A program made the position numbers and the translations under genes. This document shows positions 18,137 to 26,890 of a stretch of 64,000 nt of DNA, piece by piece. Source of the stretch: CAXBCP01 sp963977005 (GTDB lineage Bacteria; Pseudomonadota; Alphaproteobacteria; MPNO01; UBA830); the NCBI GenBank assembly GCA_963977005.1, contig CAXBMQ010000009.1, forward strand, positions 121,278 through 185,277, in the 5' to 3' direction. The notes below the pieces were generated by a model. It was not told where the DNA came from and did no database searches. It saw only the letters and a program-made list of their open reading frames with translations. Each line of letters opens with the position of its first letter. Position 1 is the first letter of the stretch.

Positions 18137-18805
18137 TTATCCCCGGCGGAATAGTCCCAGGAAACCTTTTCGTTCCGACGTCTGCTGCTGTCCGACCGGC
18201 CGTGGTGCGGCCCGTTCTGCGGGGGCAGACCCGCTCTCCATCCGGTCGAGTCTGTCGGCTATTTTCTGGACTGCCCGTTCGACCGGCGCTGTCGATGTGC
18301 CGCCGTTGTCTTTCGCCTTTTCGAGCTGTTCGCTCAGTTCGGCCACTTTTTCAACGATCGGGGCGATGGTGTCGGCGGTTCTCTGCTCGGCACTTTCGAT
18401 CCGGTTCGACAGACGCTGGATACTCTCGAAAACGGCCTGCATTGTCGGTGCTGGCGGCGGCGCGGACCCGGGCGGCGTCGGGTCTTCAGCACCATAACCC
18501 TGGTGTTGTGGCGGCGACTGCCAGTTTTCATTTCCCGAGTAATATTGCTCGTTTTGAGCGCCGCGCTGAGGAGATGGCCCGCGATGGGGCTCCGCACGTG
18601 GTGAGGATGGATGATTGTAGCCGGCAGAATCGTGCCCTGAAGCTGTGCCGCCACCGCTGCGCAACTGGTCGCTCGCGGTCTGGCGAATCATCTGCGTAAG
18701 CCAGGCACCAACGGTCAGGCCAGCCTTGCGGGCGGCAATTTTCGCGGCCTCGCGGGCTTCAGGCTCGACGCCTTTCACGCTCCAGGGAGATGGTGATTTT
18801 GCCAT
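18137..18805 (-). CDS. PodJ-N-terminal-module protein with coiled coil
   Basis: A 222-residue soluble protein. Residues 1-42 repeat the module of its neighbours (PWSVKGVEPEAREAAKIAAR...GAWLTQMI). A Gly/Pro/Gln/Ser-rich stretch follows (~50-120), then a predicted coiled coil (~122-190, with FESIQRLSNRIESAEQRTAD), and a short basic C-terminus KGFLGLFRRG that could touch the membrane. There is no transmembrane segment. I know no assigned function; the module and coiled coil suggest a cytoplasmic scaffold or polarity factor. Confidence 0.75.
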   Translation of the reverse strand: MAKSPSPWSVKGVEPEAREAAKIAARKAGLTVGAWLTQMIRQTASDQLRSGGGTASGHDSAGYNHPSSPRAEPHRGPSPQRGAQNEQYYSGNENWQSPPQHQGYGAEDPTPPGSAPPPAPTMQAVFESIQRLSNRIESAEQRTADTIAPIVEKVAELSEQLEKAKDNGGTSTAPVERAVQKIADRLDRMESGSAPAERAAPRPVGQQQTSERKGFLGLFRRG

Positions 18806-19041
18806 GAATTACAGTGGTTACTCTGGTTATACCTTGGGCTACTATGCCTATACGATCCCCACCGTACTCACAGCATTTGCCACAGCTGCTCGGTAATATC
18901 AACTATTTTGAGGGGGTTGCAGCGCTCTCCGCCTATCCCCGAAAGTACGGCCAAAAGGCCATACGTCTGTGTGACGGTATTGCCGCTAACGTTTATTCTG
19001 TCGGGTCTGAGCCGGCGTATCCGAGGTCGCCGGCATTGCGG

Positions 19042-19524
19042 CTATGTGTCTCCTGAGTCGGCAAGCCGCGCACGGATGCGCTCTATTTCGTCCAATAATG
19101 GCGCCAGGTTGTCCTGTGCGTTCGATTCCGCATTTTCGAGCCGGCGCTCGAGCGCGTGAAGTTCCGCCTGCAAAACCGCCGGGTCTTTGATGATATCCGC
19201 GTCCCGCGCAGGTCCCTCCGGCTCAAACCCGAAATCATCGACGAATTGGGCGGCGCGTTCGATCGTGCTGCCGCTCCTGCCTGTGGCCGGGACCGAGGAC
19301 GGGCCCGGACTGGGCACGGATTTCGGCGTCGGCGAAGGTTTCGGCGGGGTACGGTCGGGCGCCGGTGTCGATGCAGTGACGGGCGTACCGGCGGCAGCGG
19401 CCCGGATTACCTGCGTCAGCCACGCACCGACCGGGATGTCCGAATTGTCCGCCGATTGCTTCGCGAATTCGCGGGCTTCGTCGGAGATGCCTTTAAGGCT
19501 CCAGGGCATGCTTGGATCGACCAT
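19042..19524 (-). CDS. PodJ-N-terminal-module protein, short
   Basis: A 160-residue protein starting at ATG 19524. Residues 6-46 are the shared module (PWSLKGISDEAREFAKQSAD...GAWLTQVIR). Residues ~50-95 are Pro/Thr/Ser-rich. The C-terminal ~55 residues form an acidic coiled coil (LEHRLEN-like heptads, with ALERRLENAESNAQDNLAPL). It is the third and shortest member of this gene set on the same strand. The open frame extends upstream across the antisense of tRNA-Gln, but that part is not credible as protein. Confidence 0.72.
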   Translation of the reverse strand: MVDPSMPWSLKGISDEAREFAKQSADNSDIPVGAWLTQVIRAAAAGTPVTASTPAPDRTPPKPSPTPKSVPSPGPSSVPATGRSGSTIERAAQFVDDFGFEPEGPARDADIIKDPAVLQAELHALERRLENAESNAQDNLAPLLDEIERIRARLADSGDT

Positions 19525-19614
19525 GTCTGGATTATAGACGAGAAACAGGATCCAGGTCACGTTCCGGCGTTGCATCGATACCGGATGTTCCGATATGTTC
19601 GCCGCGCGTCGTGT

Positions 19615-19689
19615 TGGGGCGTAGCCAAGTGGTAAGGCAACGGGTTTTGATCCCGTGATTCGCAGGTTCGATCCCTGCCGCCCCAGCCA
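19615..19689 (+). tRNA. tRNA-Gln (anticodon TTG), CCA encoded
   Basis: The acceptor arms TGGGGCG and CGCCCCA pair over 7 bp, the anticodon loop in CGGGTTTTGATCCCG gives TTG, and the T-arm is GCAGGTTCGATCCCTGC. The 3' CCA is in the DNA at 19687-19689. This is a complete 75-base tRNA that reads CAA/CAG Gln codons. Confidence 0.95.
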
Positions 19690-19783
19690 GCGCACCGGGT
19701 CTGTGGGCTCCGCCTGTGTGACCGGCCTGCCCGGGCTACGATCACGACTGTATTTCCGTCGAGAGTTCAATATAACAATTCGC

Positions 19784-20038
19784 ATGTCCGACGACGTCAC
19801 CATCCTCGATGCGACCGACCTGCGCTGCCCGTTGCCGGTTCTGCGGGCCCGCAAGACGCTCAAATGGTTGCCCGACGGCGCGCTGGTCGACGTACTTGCG
19901 ACCGACGCCGCAGCCCCCAAGGACTTCGAGGCGTTCTGCCGGGAAGCCGGTCATACGCTGGTCAATATCGAACACGGCGACGACGTGTATACGATCCGGC
20001 TGCGCAAGAAGGCGCGTGACGGTGGATCAGCCGCCTGA
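19784..20038 (+). CDS. TusA/SirA-family sulfur carrier protein
   Basis: An 84-residue protein with the family signature DLRCPLPVLRARKTL near the N-terminus; the Cys in CPLPVL is the sulfane-sulfur carrier residue of TusA-like proteins. ATDAAAPKDFEAFCREAGH follows, as usual for the fold. Members pass sulfur to tRNA thiolation, molybdenum cofactor or other pathways, so the partner is not certain. The true start is ATG 19784. Its end overlaps the 3' end of the convergent ABC permease gene by 12 bp. Confidence 0.9.
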   Translation: MSDDVTILDATDLRCPLPVLRARKTLKWLPDGALVDVLATDAAAPKDFEAFCREAGHTLVNIEHGDDVYTIRLRKKARDGGSAA

Positions 20039-21523
20039 CGTGAGACGCAGCCCGCGCGGTACGACGGCACGTTCCGCCACTTCGAACGCCCCCTGAACGG
20101 CGAGGGCGAGGAGCGCCGCCGGGATGGCGCCTTCGAGGATGAGGACGGTGTCGTCGAGGCGGATGCCGGTCAGGATAGGCTGGCCATATCCGCCGGCGCC
20201 GATCAGCGCGCCCAGGGTTGCCGTACCCACATTGATTACCGCGGACGTCTTGATGCCGGCCATGATCGAGCGCATGGCCAGCGGCAGTTCGACGATACGC
20301 AACGATGCGCGCGGCTCAAGTCCGATGGCGGCCGCCGATTCGAGTATGGCGGGATCGATTCCGCGCAGCCCGGCATGGGTGTTCCGGACGATCGGCAGCA
20401 GGCTGTACAGGAACAGTGCGACGATGGCGGGCGGACCGCCGATTCCCAGCAGCGGGATCATGAAGACGAACAGGGCGAGCGACGGAATGGTCTGGACGAT
20501 CCCGACGATTCCCAGGATGAACTGTCCGATACGGGCATGGCGTGCGGCGAGGATGCCGAGCGGCACCGCAAACAGGATCGCCGCGCCGAGCGAGATAACC
20601 ACCAGGATCAGGTGATCCCGCGTCGACACCCACAGCCGGGCGGCAAACCCGGTTTCGGTGGCGGTGGCGCCGATGTCCAGAAGGCTGTTCGCGAATTCCG
20701 CCGCGACAACGGCCTCGGCCTGCTTGTCGATTTTGACGGCGCCGTTCATTGCCGACATGCGCGCGGAGTCGATTGCGCCCGCTAACCGGGACAATGCCGC
20801 CACGGCCGACGGCGCGCGTTCGGCGAGATCCGCCCGGTAGAGAATGACGGCATCGTATGCGGGAAAGTGGCGCTGGTCGTCTTTGAGCAGAACGAGGTCG
20901 TAATAGGCGATTTCAGCGTCCGTTGTATAGACGTCGATTCCGTCGATCGCGCCCGATTGCAGCCCGCGATAGGCAAGATCGTGATCGAGGCCGCGCACGT
21001 TTTTCTGTGGCAGACGGTATGTCGAGCGCAGTGCCGGCCAGCCGTCGCCGCGGTCGAGAAACTCGTTGGAAAACCCGAGCGAAAATTCGGCATGACGCCG
21101 AAGATCGGAAATTTTGGACATGCCGTAACGGGTTGCTGTCTGTTTCGTGACGCCGATCGCATAGGTATTGTTGAAGCCCAGCGGCGCCGACATCCCGATA
21201 CCCTGTTCCGCCAGTGCGGCGCGCAGTAGCGGCAACGTATGGGTGTCCGTGCCCTTGAGCAGTTCCTGGCGGAGGGTGCCGGTGTATTCCGGGTAGATAT
21301 CGATATCCCCCTTGAGCAACGCCGACCACAGTACGCGGGTACCGCCCAGTTCGCGCCGGTGCGTCGTCGCGATACCGTTTCCGGCTATCGTAAACCTGAC
21401 GATCTCTCCCAGGATGACCGACTCGGTGAATTTCTTCGAGCCGACCGTGATGTCCCGTGCCGGAGCGGGCAAGGCGATTACCGCCGCGAGCAGGAAGACC
21501 AGCGCACCGACTGCCCTGTTCAT
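20027..21523 (-). CDS. Osmoprotectant-type ABC permease fused to binding domain
   Basis: A 498-residue fusion. Residues 1-23 are a signal peptide and ~24-270 form an OpuAC-like quaternary-amine binding domain (TVGSKKFTESVILGE, DIDIYPEYTGTL). The C-terminal ~220 residues are an ABC permease with the EAA-like stretch AAAIGLEPRASLRIVELPLA. Such fusions (glycine betaine, choline or carnitine importers) are known. The start overlaps the end of the ATPase gene by 4 bp. The ligand is inferred only from the family. Confidence 0.88.
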   Translation of the reverse strand: MNRAVGALVFLLAAVIALPAPARDITVGSKKFTESVILGEIVRFTIAGNGIATTHRRELGGTRVLWSALLKGDIDIYPEYTGTLRQELLKGTDTHTLPLLRAALAEQGIGMSAPLGFNNTYAIGVTKQTATRYGMSKISDLRRHAEFSLGFSNEFLDRGDGWPALRSTYRLPQKNVRGLDHDLAYRGLQSGAIDGIDVYTTDAEIAYYDLVLLKDDQRHFPAYDAVILYRADLAERAPSAVAALSRLAGAIDSARMSAMNGAVKIDKQAEAVVAAEFANSLLDIGATATETGFAARLWVSTRDHLILVVISLGAAILFAVPLGILAARHARIGQFILGIVGIVQTIPSLALFVFMIPLLGIGGPPAIVALFLYSLLPIVRNTHAGLRGIDPAILESAAAIGLEPRASLRIVELPLAMRSIMAGIKTSAVINVGTATLGALIGAGGYGQPILTGIRLDDTVLILEGAIPAALLALAVQGAFEVAERAVVPRGLRLTSGG

Positions 21524-22263
21524 AAAGCGTTTGCCTGTATCAGGCCGCGCTGGGCGCCGACGAATTTTTCCACGAACGGACTCGCCGGTTCGGCCAGAAG
21601 CGCCTTCATCGATCCGCGTTGTTCGACCGCGCCGTCGCGTATCAGCACGATGTCGTCGGCGAAATGGGCGGCCTCGAACAGGTCGTGGGTCACCATGATC
21701 ACCGTCTTGCCAAGCGTCGCGAATATGTCGGCGAGTTCCGTCTGCAGGTCGAAGCGCACCATGGGATCGAGCGCGCCCAGCGGTTCGTCGAGCAATAGGG
21801 CGTCGGGGTCGAGCATCAGTGCACGCATCAGGCTGACGCGTTGGCGTTGTCCGCCCGAAAGTTCAGCCGGGTAGCGTGCCAACCCGTTTTGCGGAAAACG
21901 GGTGAGATCTGCGAGCACCTGGAGGCGCGCCTCGATATCAGGCGCGATCCAGCCTGTCTGGCGGGCCATCACCGTAATGTTCTGCCGGGCAGTCATGTGG
22001 GGGAACAAGCCGCCCTGCTGGATCACGTAACCCATGCGGCGGCGCAGCGACGGTGCGGATGCCGCCGTGACCGCTTCGCTGTCGAAGGTGACGCTGCCGC
22101 TATCCGGCGTTTCGAGACCGTTCATCAGCCGCAGCAAGGTGGATTTGCCACACCCGCTGGGGCCGATCAACACGGTTGTCCGACCCGCGGGAATCTCGAG
22201 ATTGGTCGGCGCGACAGCGCGAACCGAACCGAAGGACTTGCTTATATTAGAGAGTGCGAACAT
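21520..22263 (-). CDS. ABC ATPase of osmoprotectant-type importer
   Basis: A 247-residue ATPase that powers the adjacent permease. Walker A is GPSGCGKST, the signature is LSGGQRQRVSL and Walker B is LLLDEPLGALDP. No C-terminal CBS pair is present, unlike OpuCA or ProV. I start at ATG 22263; the open frame runs 12 codons further. With the downstream binding-permease fusion this makes a complete two-gene importer. Confidence 0.92.
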   Translation of the reverse strand: MFALSNISKSFGSVRAVAPTNLEIPAGRTTVLIGPSGCGKSTLLRLMNGLETPDSGSVTFDSEAVTAASAPSLRRRMGYVIQQGGLFPHMTARQNITVMARQTGWIAPDIEARLQVLADLTRFPQNGLARYPAELSGGQRQRVSLMRALMLDPDALLLDEPLGALDPMVRFDLQTELADIFATLGKTVIMVTHDLFEAAHFADDIVLIRDGAVEQRGSMKALLAEPASPFVEKFVGAQRGLIQANAL

Positions 22264-22329
22264 CCGCGCTATCTCACCGGAACGGTCAACCGCTTGCAAG
22301 CGCGCGGTCGGCGATCGGTTACCTGTTCG

Positions 22330-23520
22330 CTACAACCGCCGGTCCCGCGAAAAGACCAGCAGCATGATCGACAGCACCATAAAGCCGGCGGACAGGTACA
22401 GAACCTCGTTGGTCAGCCCGCCGTCGAGCAGCGCGCCATAGGCAAGCGGTGCCAGCCCCTGACCGACATTGAACCCCGTGCTGACGAACGCGAACACCGT
22501 CCCCAGCGCACCCGCGGGGGCGATCTCACGCACCATCATATCGCGGGACGGGTTGACGATCCCGCGCGCGAAACCGCCGATTGTGAAACAGGCGATCAGC
22601 ACCGTCAGGGTGATCGATGCGGTTCCGACCAGCGTCAGTATCCCGGCATAGATCGTGAAAGAGACGATCAGCACCATGTCGTGGCGTTTTGTCTGGTCGG
22701 CCAGCCATCCGCCGAACAGGGTGCCGATGGCATTGCTGAACAGAAGAACCGACAGGATGAAGCTCGCTGTTTCCACAGAGACGTCATACAGCGCCGGCAG
22801 GTAGATCGGGGCGAAGGCCGTCAGCCCGATATTGGCCGAAGACGTCAGCACGTAGAACATGAATAGCAGAATGACGCCGCGGTTGATCATGCTGCGCAGC
22901 GGCGTTTCCGATTTTGTTTTCTGTTTGCGCGTCGCATCCTCGCGCAGGGTGTCGCCGGAAAAGACGAAGATAAAGCTGAGGATCACGCCAATCGCCCCGC
23001 CGATCATAAGGGCCGTCCGCCAGTCCGTCTCGATCAGCAGCAGCGCCATCACCGCCGGCCCCGCCGCCGTCCCGAGCGAGCCGCCGAACGAATGCATCGA
23101 ATAGGCGCGCCCCTGCCGCGATTCGTCTACCGACGCGGTCAGGATGACGTAATCCGCAGGGTGAAAGACGCTGTTGCCCGCCCCGGCGATGAAAAACAGG
23201 ATCAGGAGTTCCCAGTAAGATGACGTAAGCCCGCACAACCCGAACCCGGCGGCGGTAATGAACAGCCCGCCAATAAGCACGCGCCGTGCGCCGAAACGAT
23301 CAACCAGTACACCCATCGGCGTTTGCAATACGCCGGAGGCAATATTCCAGGCCGTCAGGATCGCGCCGATCTCGAGGAGCGAGACGTTAAATTCGGTTCG
23401 GATACCGACAAAGAGCGGCACCATCCCGAAAAAATAGAAATGGCTCAGAAAATGGCCGAAGCCGATCAGACCGATAGCGCGTATTTCTCGTCCGATGGGG
23501 GCGGTGACGGCGGTTGCCAT
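22330..23520 (-). CDS. MFS transporter
   Basis: A 396-residue 12-helix major facilitator protein. The loop 2-3 motif reads GVLVDRFGARR, close to the GxxxDRxGRR consensus, and a weaker copy, GGWLADQTKRHD, lies in the second half. I start at ATG 23520; the open frame upstream is not membrane-like. The substrate is unknown. It is on the same strand as the ABC importer but 66 bp away. Confidence 0.88.
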   Translation of the reverse strand: MATAVTAPIGREIRAIGLIGFGHFLSHFYFFGMVPLFVGIRTEFNVSLLEIGAILTAWNIASGVLQTPMGVLVDRFGARRVLIGGLFITAAGFGLCGLTSSYWELLILFFIAGAGNSVFHPADYVILTASVDESRQGRAYSMHSFGGSLGTAAGPAVMALLLIETDWRTALMIGGAIGVILSFIFVFSGDTLREDATRKQKTKSETPLRSMINRGVILLFMFYVLTSSANIGLTAFAPIYLPALYDVSVETASFILSVLLFSNAIGTLFGGWLADQTKRHDMVLIVSFTIYAGILTLVGTASITLTVLIACFTIGGFARGIVNPSRDMMVREIAPAGALGTVFAFVSTGFNVGQGLAPLAYGALLDGGLTNEVLYLSAGFMVLSIMLLVFSRDRRL

Positions 23521-23681
23521 ATTGCGAGACTGCCTCGTCGAAATGGTTGGTGGCACATGCTGTCGCAGGCGCAGGAAAAGCTGCGGAATTTCGCTTGCGT
23601 TAACCGAAACACTTAACCCGACAGCAAGTGTCTCTCCTAATAATGGTCGGGACGACAAGGATCAAGACGGAGAGCTTTGAG

Positions 23682-23786
23682 ATGTCTGCTATCGCCGCCA
23701 GGCTTCGGGGTAATTTGCCATTTCGCATCGGTGTTCTTTTTACGACATCGCTTCTGCTCATGATGATGGCGGCTCTCAGCGCCTGA
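23682..23786 (+). CDS. Possible 34-residue membrane microprotein
   Basis: ATG at 23682 is preceded by GGAGAGCTTTGAG, a plausible ribosome site. The product starts MSAIAARLRGNLPFRIG and ends in one hydrophobic segment, VLFTTSLLLMMMAALSA, at residues ~18-34. This could be a single-pass microprotein or a cleaved leader. There is no homolog I recognise. Alternatively it is noncoding. Confidence 0.35.
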   Translation: MSAIAARLRGNLPFRIGVLFTTSLLLMMMAALSA

Positions 23787-24230
23787 GACTCTCCAATAAC
23801 GTCCCGAGATGTCCTGGCGCGATCGAGGCTGGTTCGGGGCGGAAAGCGTTTGAGGCGGCGGGTTCCGCCCGGACGTCCAAGCCGGACGCACGCCGAGGCG
23901 CGCACCAAGGACAACACGGATTTCCTGCCTGACCCATAGTGAATGCCGCCCCGTCGTCGAGACGGAAACGGCGGATTCGATGAACCCCGGTTTCTTTCCA
24001 TGCACGCGGCGCGTTCGGTCACCTCGACGATCGACTGGAAAGGCATTGTGACTGCTATTGCCATCGGCAACGCAGGAATTCCCGCCGCCGGTCCCGGGGC
24101 GTCGTCGCCCCGATTGACGTTCGTCACTCAGCCGATGAACCCGATCTGATGTTTCTGAAAGACCGGCCCGGAGTCGAACTCTGCTCCGTGTCGCCGCCGG
24201 ACCAGGTGCCACTGGTCAGCAAACGGGCAA

Positions 24231-24265
24231 TGAAATAAAATGAAACGAATTGGAATGAAGTGAAA
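24231..24265 (+). promoter_or_regulatory. Four 10-bp phased TGRAA direct repeats
   Basis: TGAAA at 24231, TGAAA at 24241, TGGAA at 24251 and TGAAA at 24261 lie exactly one helical turn apart, in an AT-rich stretch that ends 38 bp before the molybdoenzyme start codon. All copies face the same side of the DNA, so this may be a binding array for a regulator. Confidence 0.4.
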
Positions 24266-24302
24266 TGTTCCGGTGGGCGGCAGAGAATTTGGGGGAATAG
24301 GA

Positions 24303-26888
24303 ATGAGCACGAAAAAGGATCAAAAAGTCGTCTATGTCTCGCACCCGGCAAGCGGTCTTGCGAGGTCCAACTTCCCGTTGGAAACGCACGTATCCGGCAA
24401 CAAGATTCTGCGCTCACTTCCCTTTCATATTCCGGAAGATACACGTCTCTACGAGATAAAGACGACCTCGCGCGGGACGTTTTCCCGGCCGCGCAAGGAA
24501 GTGCAAATGCCTCTTGCGATCGCGCACAAGCAGAGGGTCGATAGCGAGAACCGCGTCCGTTATCCGATGGTGCGCGAAGACTGGAGTCCTGAAAATCCCA
24601 ACGCGGAAATGCGCGGTATCAGCGGCTACAGACGTATCAGCTGGGACGAGGCGACGGATATCATTGTCAGCGAACTGAAACGCATACATGAAACCTATGG
24701 CTCCATGGAGCCCGTGTTCGTTCAGGCGGACGGTCATGGGCATTCCGGGTACATGCAGTCGTTGCATTTCTGGGGCCACTATCTGTTTGACATGATCCAG
24801 AAGAACCTCGGCTGGGGCTGGTGGACGCAGCAGGTCCGCAACCCGGACAGCTGGGAGGGCTATTACTGGGGGGCAAAGCATGTCTGGGGATTCAACGGCA
24901 GCCTCGGCGAACCTTACCAGGACGCCGTCTGGGATGACGTGCTGGAGAATGCGGAGGTCGTGATTTTTTCAGGTTGCGACCCGGAAGCGACAGGCCTCGG
25001 CATGTCGGGCGGCATCGCACTGGAAATGCCGAAATGGCTGAAAAAGGCCGGTATTAAAATCATATCGATTTCGCCCGACCTCAACTACGCCTCGGCCGTA
25101 CATGCCGATACGTGGATTCCGATCAAACCAAATACGGATGCAGCCTTATATCTCGCCGTCGCGCACACCTGGATTAACGAGGACACCTACGACAAGGAAT
25201 ATGTCGCGAGCCACACGATCGGATTCGACGCCTTCCGGGCACATGCCCTGGGTGAAGACGACGGCATAGAAAAGACCGCGTCGTGGGGTGAAGAAATGAC
25301 CGGCGTGCCGGCACACACGATCAAGGCGCTCGCACGCGAATGGGCCCGGAAAAAAACCACCCTTTCCGTGTATTTCGGCGGCCCCAAGGTGCGCGGGACC
25401 CTGTCGCATCTGGCGACCCGGATGGAGGCCTATGTCCTGGCGATGCAGGGTATCGGCAAGCCCGGGCGACAATTTCTCCGCATCGGCGCGCCTTCGTTCT
25501 ACAAAAAGGATCTGGCGCAGGTGCCGCGCTATCCGGAAGTGGATTTCAAGGGGCTGGCGCTAAACCCGATGATCGAGTACGCGATCGGCCACGCGCCGGT
25601 GTCGCCGTCATTCGTTCCCCGCACGCTTGCTGCCGAAGCGATCCAGCACAAGCTTGTCGAATGGAAAAGTACGACCGCGGCGCTTGCAAAGACCGAAGAT
25701 CAGTTCACAACCTACAAATTCCCGCCAACACCCGACCACCCGGGCATCCGCATGGTGTGGAACGAGAACGGAAGCCAGCCGGGCAGCTGGGGGAACGGCT
25801 GGAAGTGGCTGAACGCGTTGCGCAATCCGCAGATTGAGTGCGTTGTCGGTATTCATCCGTGGCTGGAGAACGATCTCGGGTTTTCCGACCTCATCCTGCC
25901 CGCCCAGACCACCTACGAGCATAACGATCTCGTCGTTGTGCAGCGGAGCGATATCCTGGGGATGTTTTATCAGGATCAGGCGATCGATCCGGTGGGCGAC
26001 TCGCTGAGCGATTTCGAAATTCACAGGCAAATCGGACTGAAACTCGGGCTCGACGAAGCGTTCCCCCCTGCCGACGATTGGCTGCAAAAAGCCTATGAGG
26101 GCACGATCGCTTTCACCAAACACAAGATCAGCTGGGAAGAATTCAAAGAACGGAAATATGTCATTTATGACAGCCCGACCTGGGAAGAATGGGTAGATAT
26201 CAAGAAAGAAGAAGGATTCTCGGAACGCGGCGGCGGCATGTCCCAGTTCTGGGAGAACGGCGATGGGCTTGAAACGCCGTCGGGCAAGATCGAGTTCGTA
26301 TCTTCACTGATCTCCGAGCATGACCCGGATAACGAGGAGCGTCCCCCGGTGGCGAAGTGGGTTTCGCATGCTGAATCACCGGATCAGGCGAAGGCAAAGG
26401 ACTATCCGCTTATCGTCATGTCCAATCACGCGCGGTTTCGTTTCCACGTTCAAGGCGATGATATTCCCTGGATCAAGGAGATGCAGAAAGTTCAGGGGAT
26501 CGACGGGTACATGTATGAAGCATGCTGGATCAATCCTGCCGACGCCGAGGCCAGAAACATCAAACAGGGCGACATTCTCAGGGTTTTCAATGACCGGGGA
26601 ACGGTTCTGGTCGGCGCGTTCGTTACCGAAAGAATTATCGCCGGCGCGATCTCGGTCGATCACGGCGCGAAGATGGATCTCGTCGCATTGAAGAACGAAC
26701 AGGTCGACCGTGGCGGCTCGATCAATCTGATCTCGCCGACCCCGAAAGAAAAATATGGCAATGGAGAGATCAGGATTCCGGAAATGAACGTTACCGGTTT
26801 TCTCGCTCAGGTGGCGAAGGTGGACCCCGGCGATATCAACCCCGGTACACTGAGTTCCGCCGCCGACAGCAGAACGGGGAGGGCCTGA
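24303..26888 (+). CDS. Molybdopterin oxidoreductase, transhydroxylase-like large subunit
   Basis: An 861-residue DMSO-reductase-family enzyme. It lacks an N-terminal Cys cluster motif and a Tat signal, so it is likely cytoplasmic. Length and motifs fit the large subunit of pyrogallol-phloroglucinol transhydroxylase (Pelobacter TthL, ~875 residues). A His in DGHGHSGY (residues 145/147) and Asp182-Ser183 in NPDSWEGYYWG match the TthL active-site His144, Asp174 and Mo-ligand Ser175 in spacing and order, as I recall them. GGGGGAATAGGA precedes the start. The Fe-S subunit follows 2 bp downstream. Substrate identity is inferred; another DMSO-reductase-family reaction is possible. Confidence 0.8.
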   Translation: MSTKKDQKVVYVSHPASGLARSNFPLETHVSGNKILRSLPFHIPEDTRLYEIKTTSRGTFSRPRKEVQMPLAIAHKQRVDSENRVRYPMVREDWSPENPNAEMRGISGYRRISWDEATDIIVSELKRIHETYGSMEPVFVQADGHGHSGYMQSLHFWGHYLFDMIQKNLGWGWWTQQVRNPDSWEGYYWGAKHVWGFNGSLGEPYQDAVWDDVLENAEVVIFSGCDPEATGLGMSGGIALEMPKWLKKAGIKIISISPDLNYASAVHADTWIPIKPNTDAALYLAVAHTWINEDTYDKEYVASHTIGFDAFRAHALGEDDGIEKTASWGEEMTGVPAHTIKALAREWARKKTTLSVYFGGPKVRGTLSHLATRMEAYVLAMQGIGKPGRQFLRIGAPSFYKKDLAQVPRYPEVDFKGLALNPMIEYAIGHAPVSPSFVPRTLAAEAIQHKLVEWKSTTAALAKTEDQFTTYKFPPTPDHPGIRMVWNENGSQPGSWGNGWKWLNALRNPQIECVVGIHPWLENDLGFSDLILPAQTTYEHNDLVVVQRSDILGMFYQDQAIDPVGDSLSDFEIHRQIGLKLGLDEAFPPADDWLQKAYEGTIAFTKHKISWEEFKERKYVIYDSPTWEEWVDIKKEEGFSERGGGMSQFWENGDGLETPSGKIEFVSSLISEHDPDNEERPPVAKWVSHAESPDQAKAKDYPLIVMSNHARFRFHVQGDDIPWIKEMQKVQGIDGYMYEACWINPADAEARNIKQGDILRVFNDRGTVLVGAFVTERIIAGAISVDHGAKMDLVALKNEQVDRGGSINLISPTPKEKYGNGEIRIPEMNVTGFLAQVAKVDPGDINPGTLSSAADSRTGRA

Positions 26889-26890
26889 CA

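Larger units (their letters stand above)
23521..24302. other. 782-bp gene-poor gap before the molybdoenzyme genes
   Basis: Apart from the 34-codon frame at 23682 and the phased repeats at 24231-24265, I see no convincing gene. A 175-codon minus-strand frame (23600-24127) has no family resemblance, high Arg/Ser content and overlaps a better small frame. A 6-bp hairpin, GACCAG-GTGCCA-CTGGTC, lies at 24200-24217 with no following T-run. The gap is long for this tightly packed window. Confidence 0.5.

Noticed and set aside
23600..24127. 175-codon minus-strand open frame in the large gap
   Set aside because: It has high Arg/Ser content, no recognisable domain and no good ribosome site, and it overlaps the upstream region of the MFS gene. 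GC-rich DNA readily yields such frames.
24160..24186. T-loop-like GGAGTCGAACTC sequence resembling part of a tRNA
   Set aside because: The arms do not make a T-stem and no acceptor or anticodon arm flanks it.
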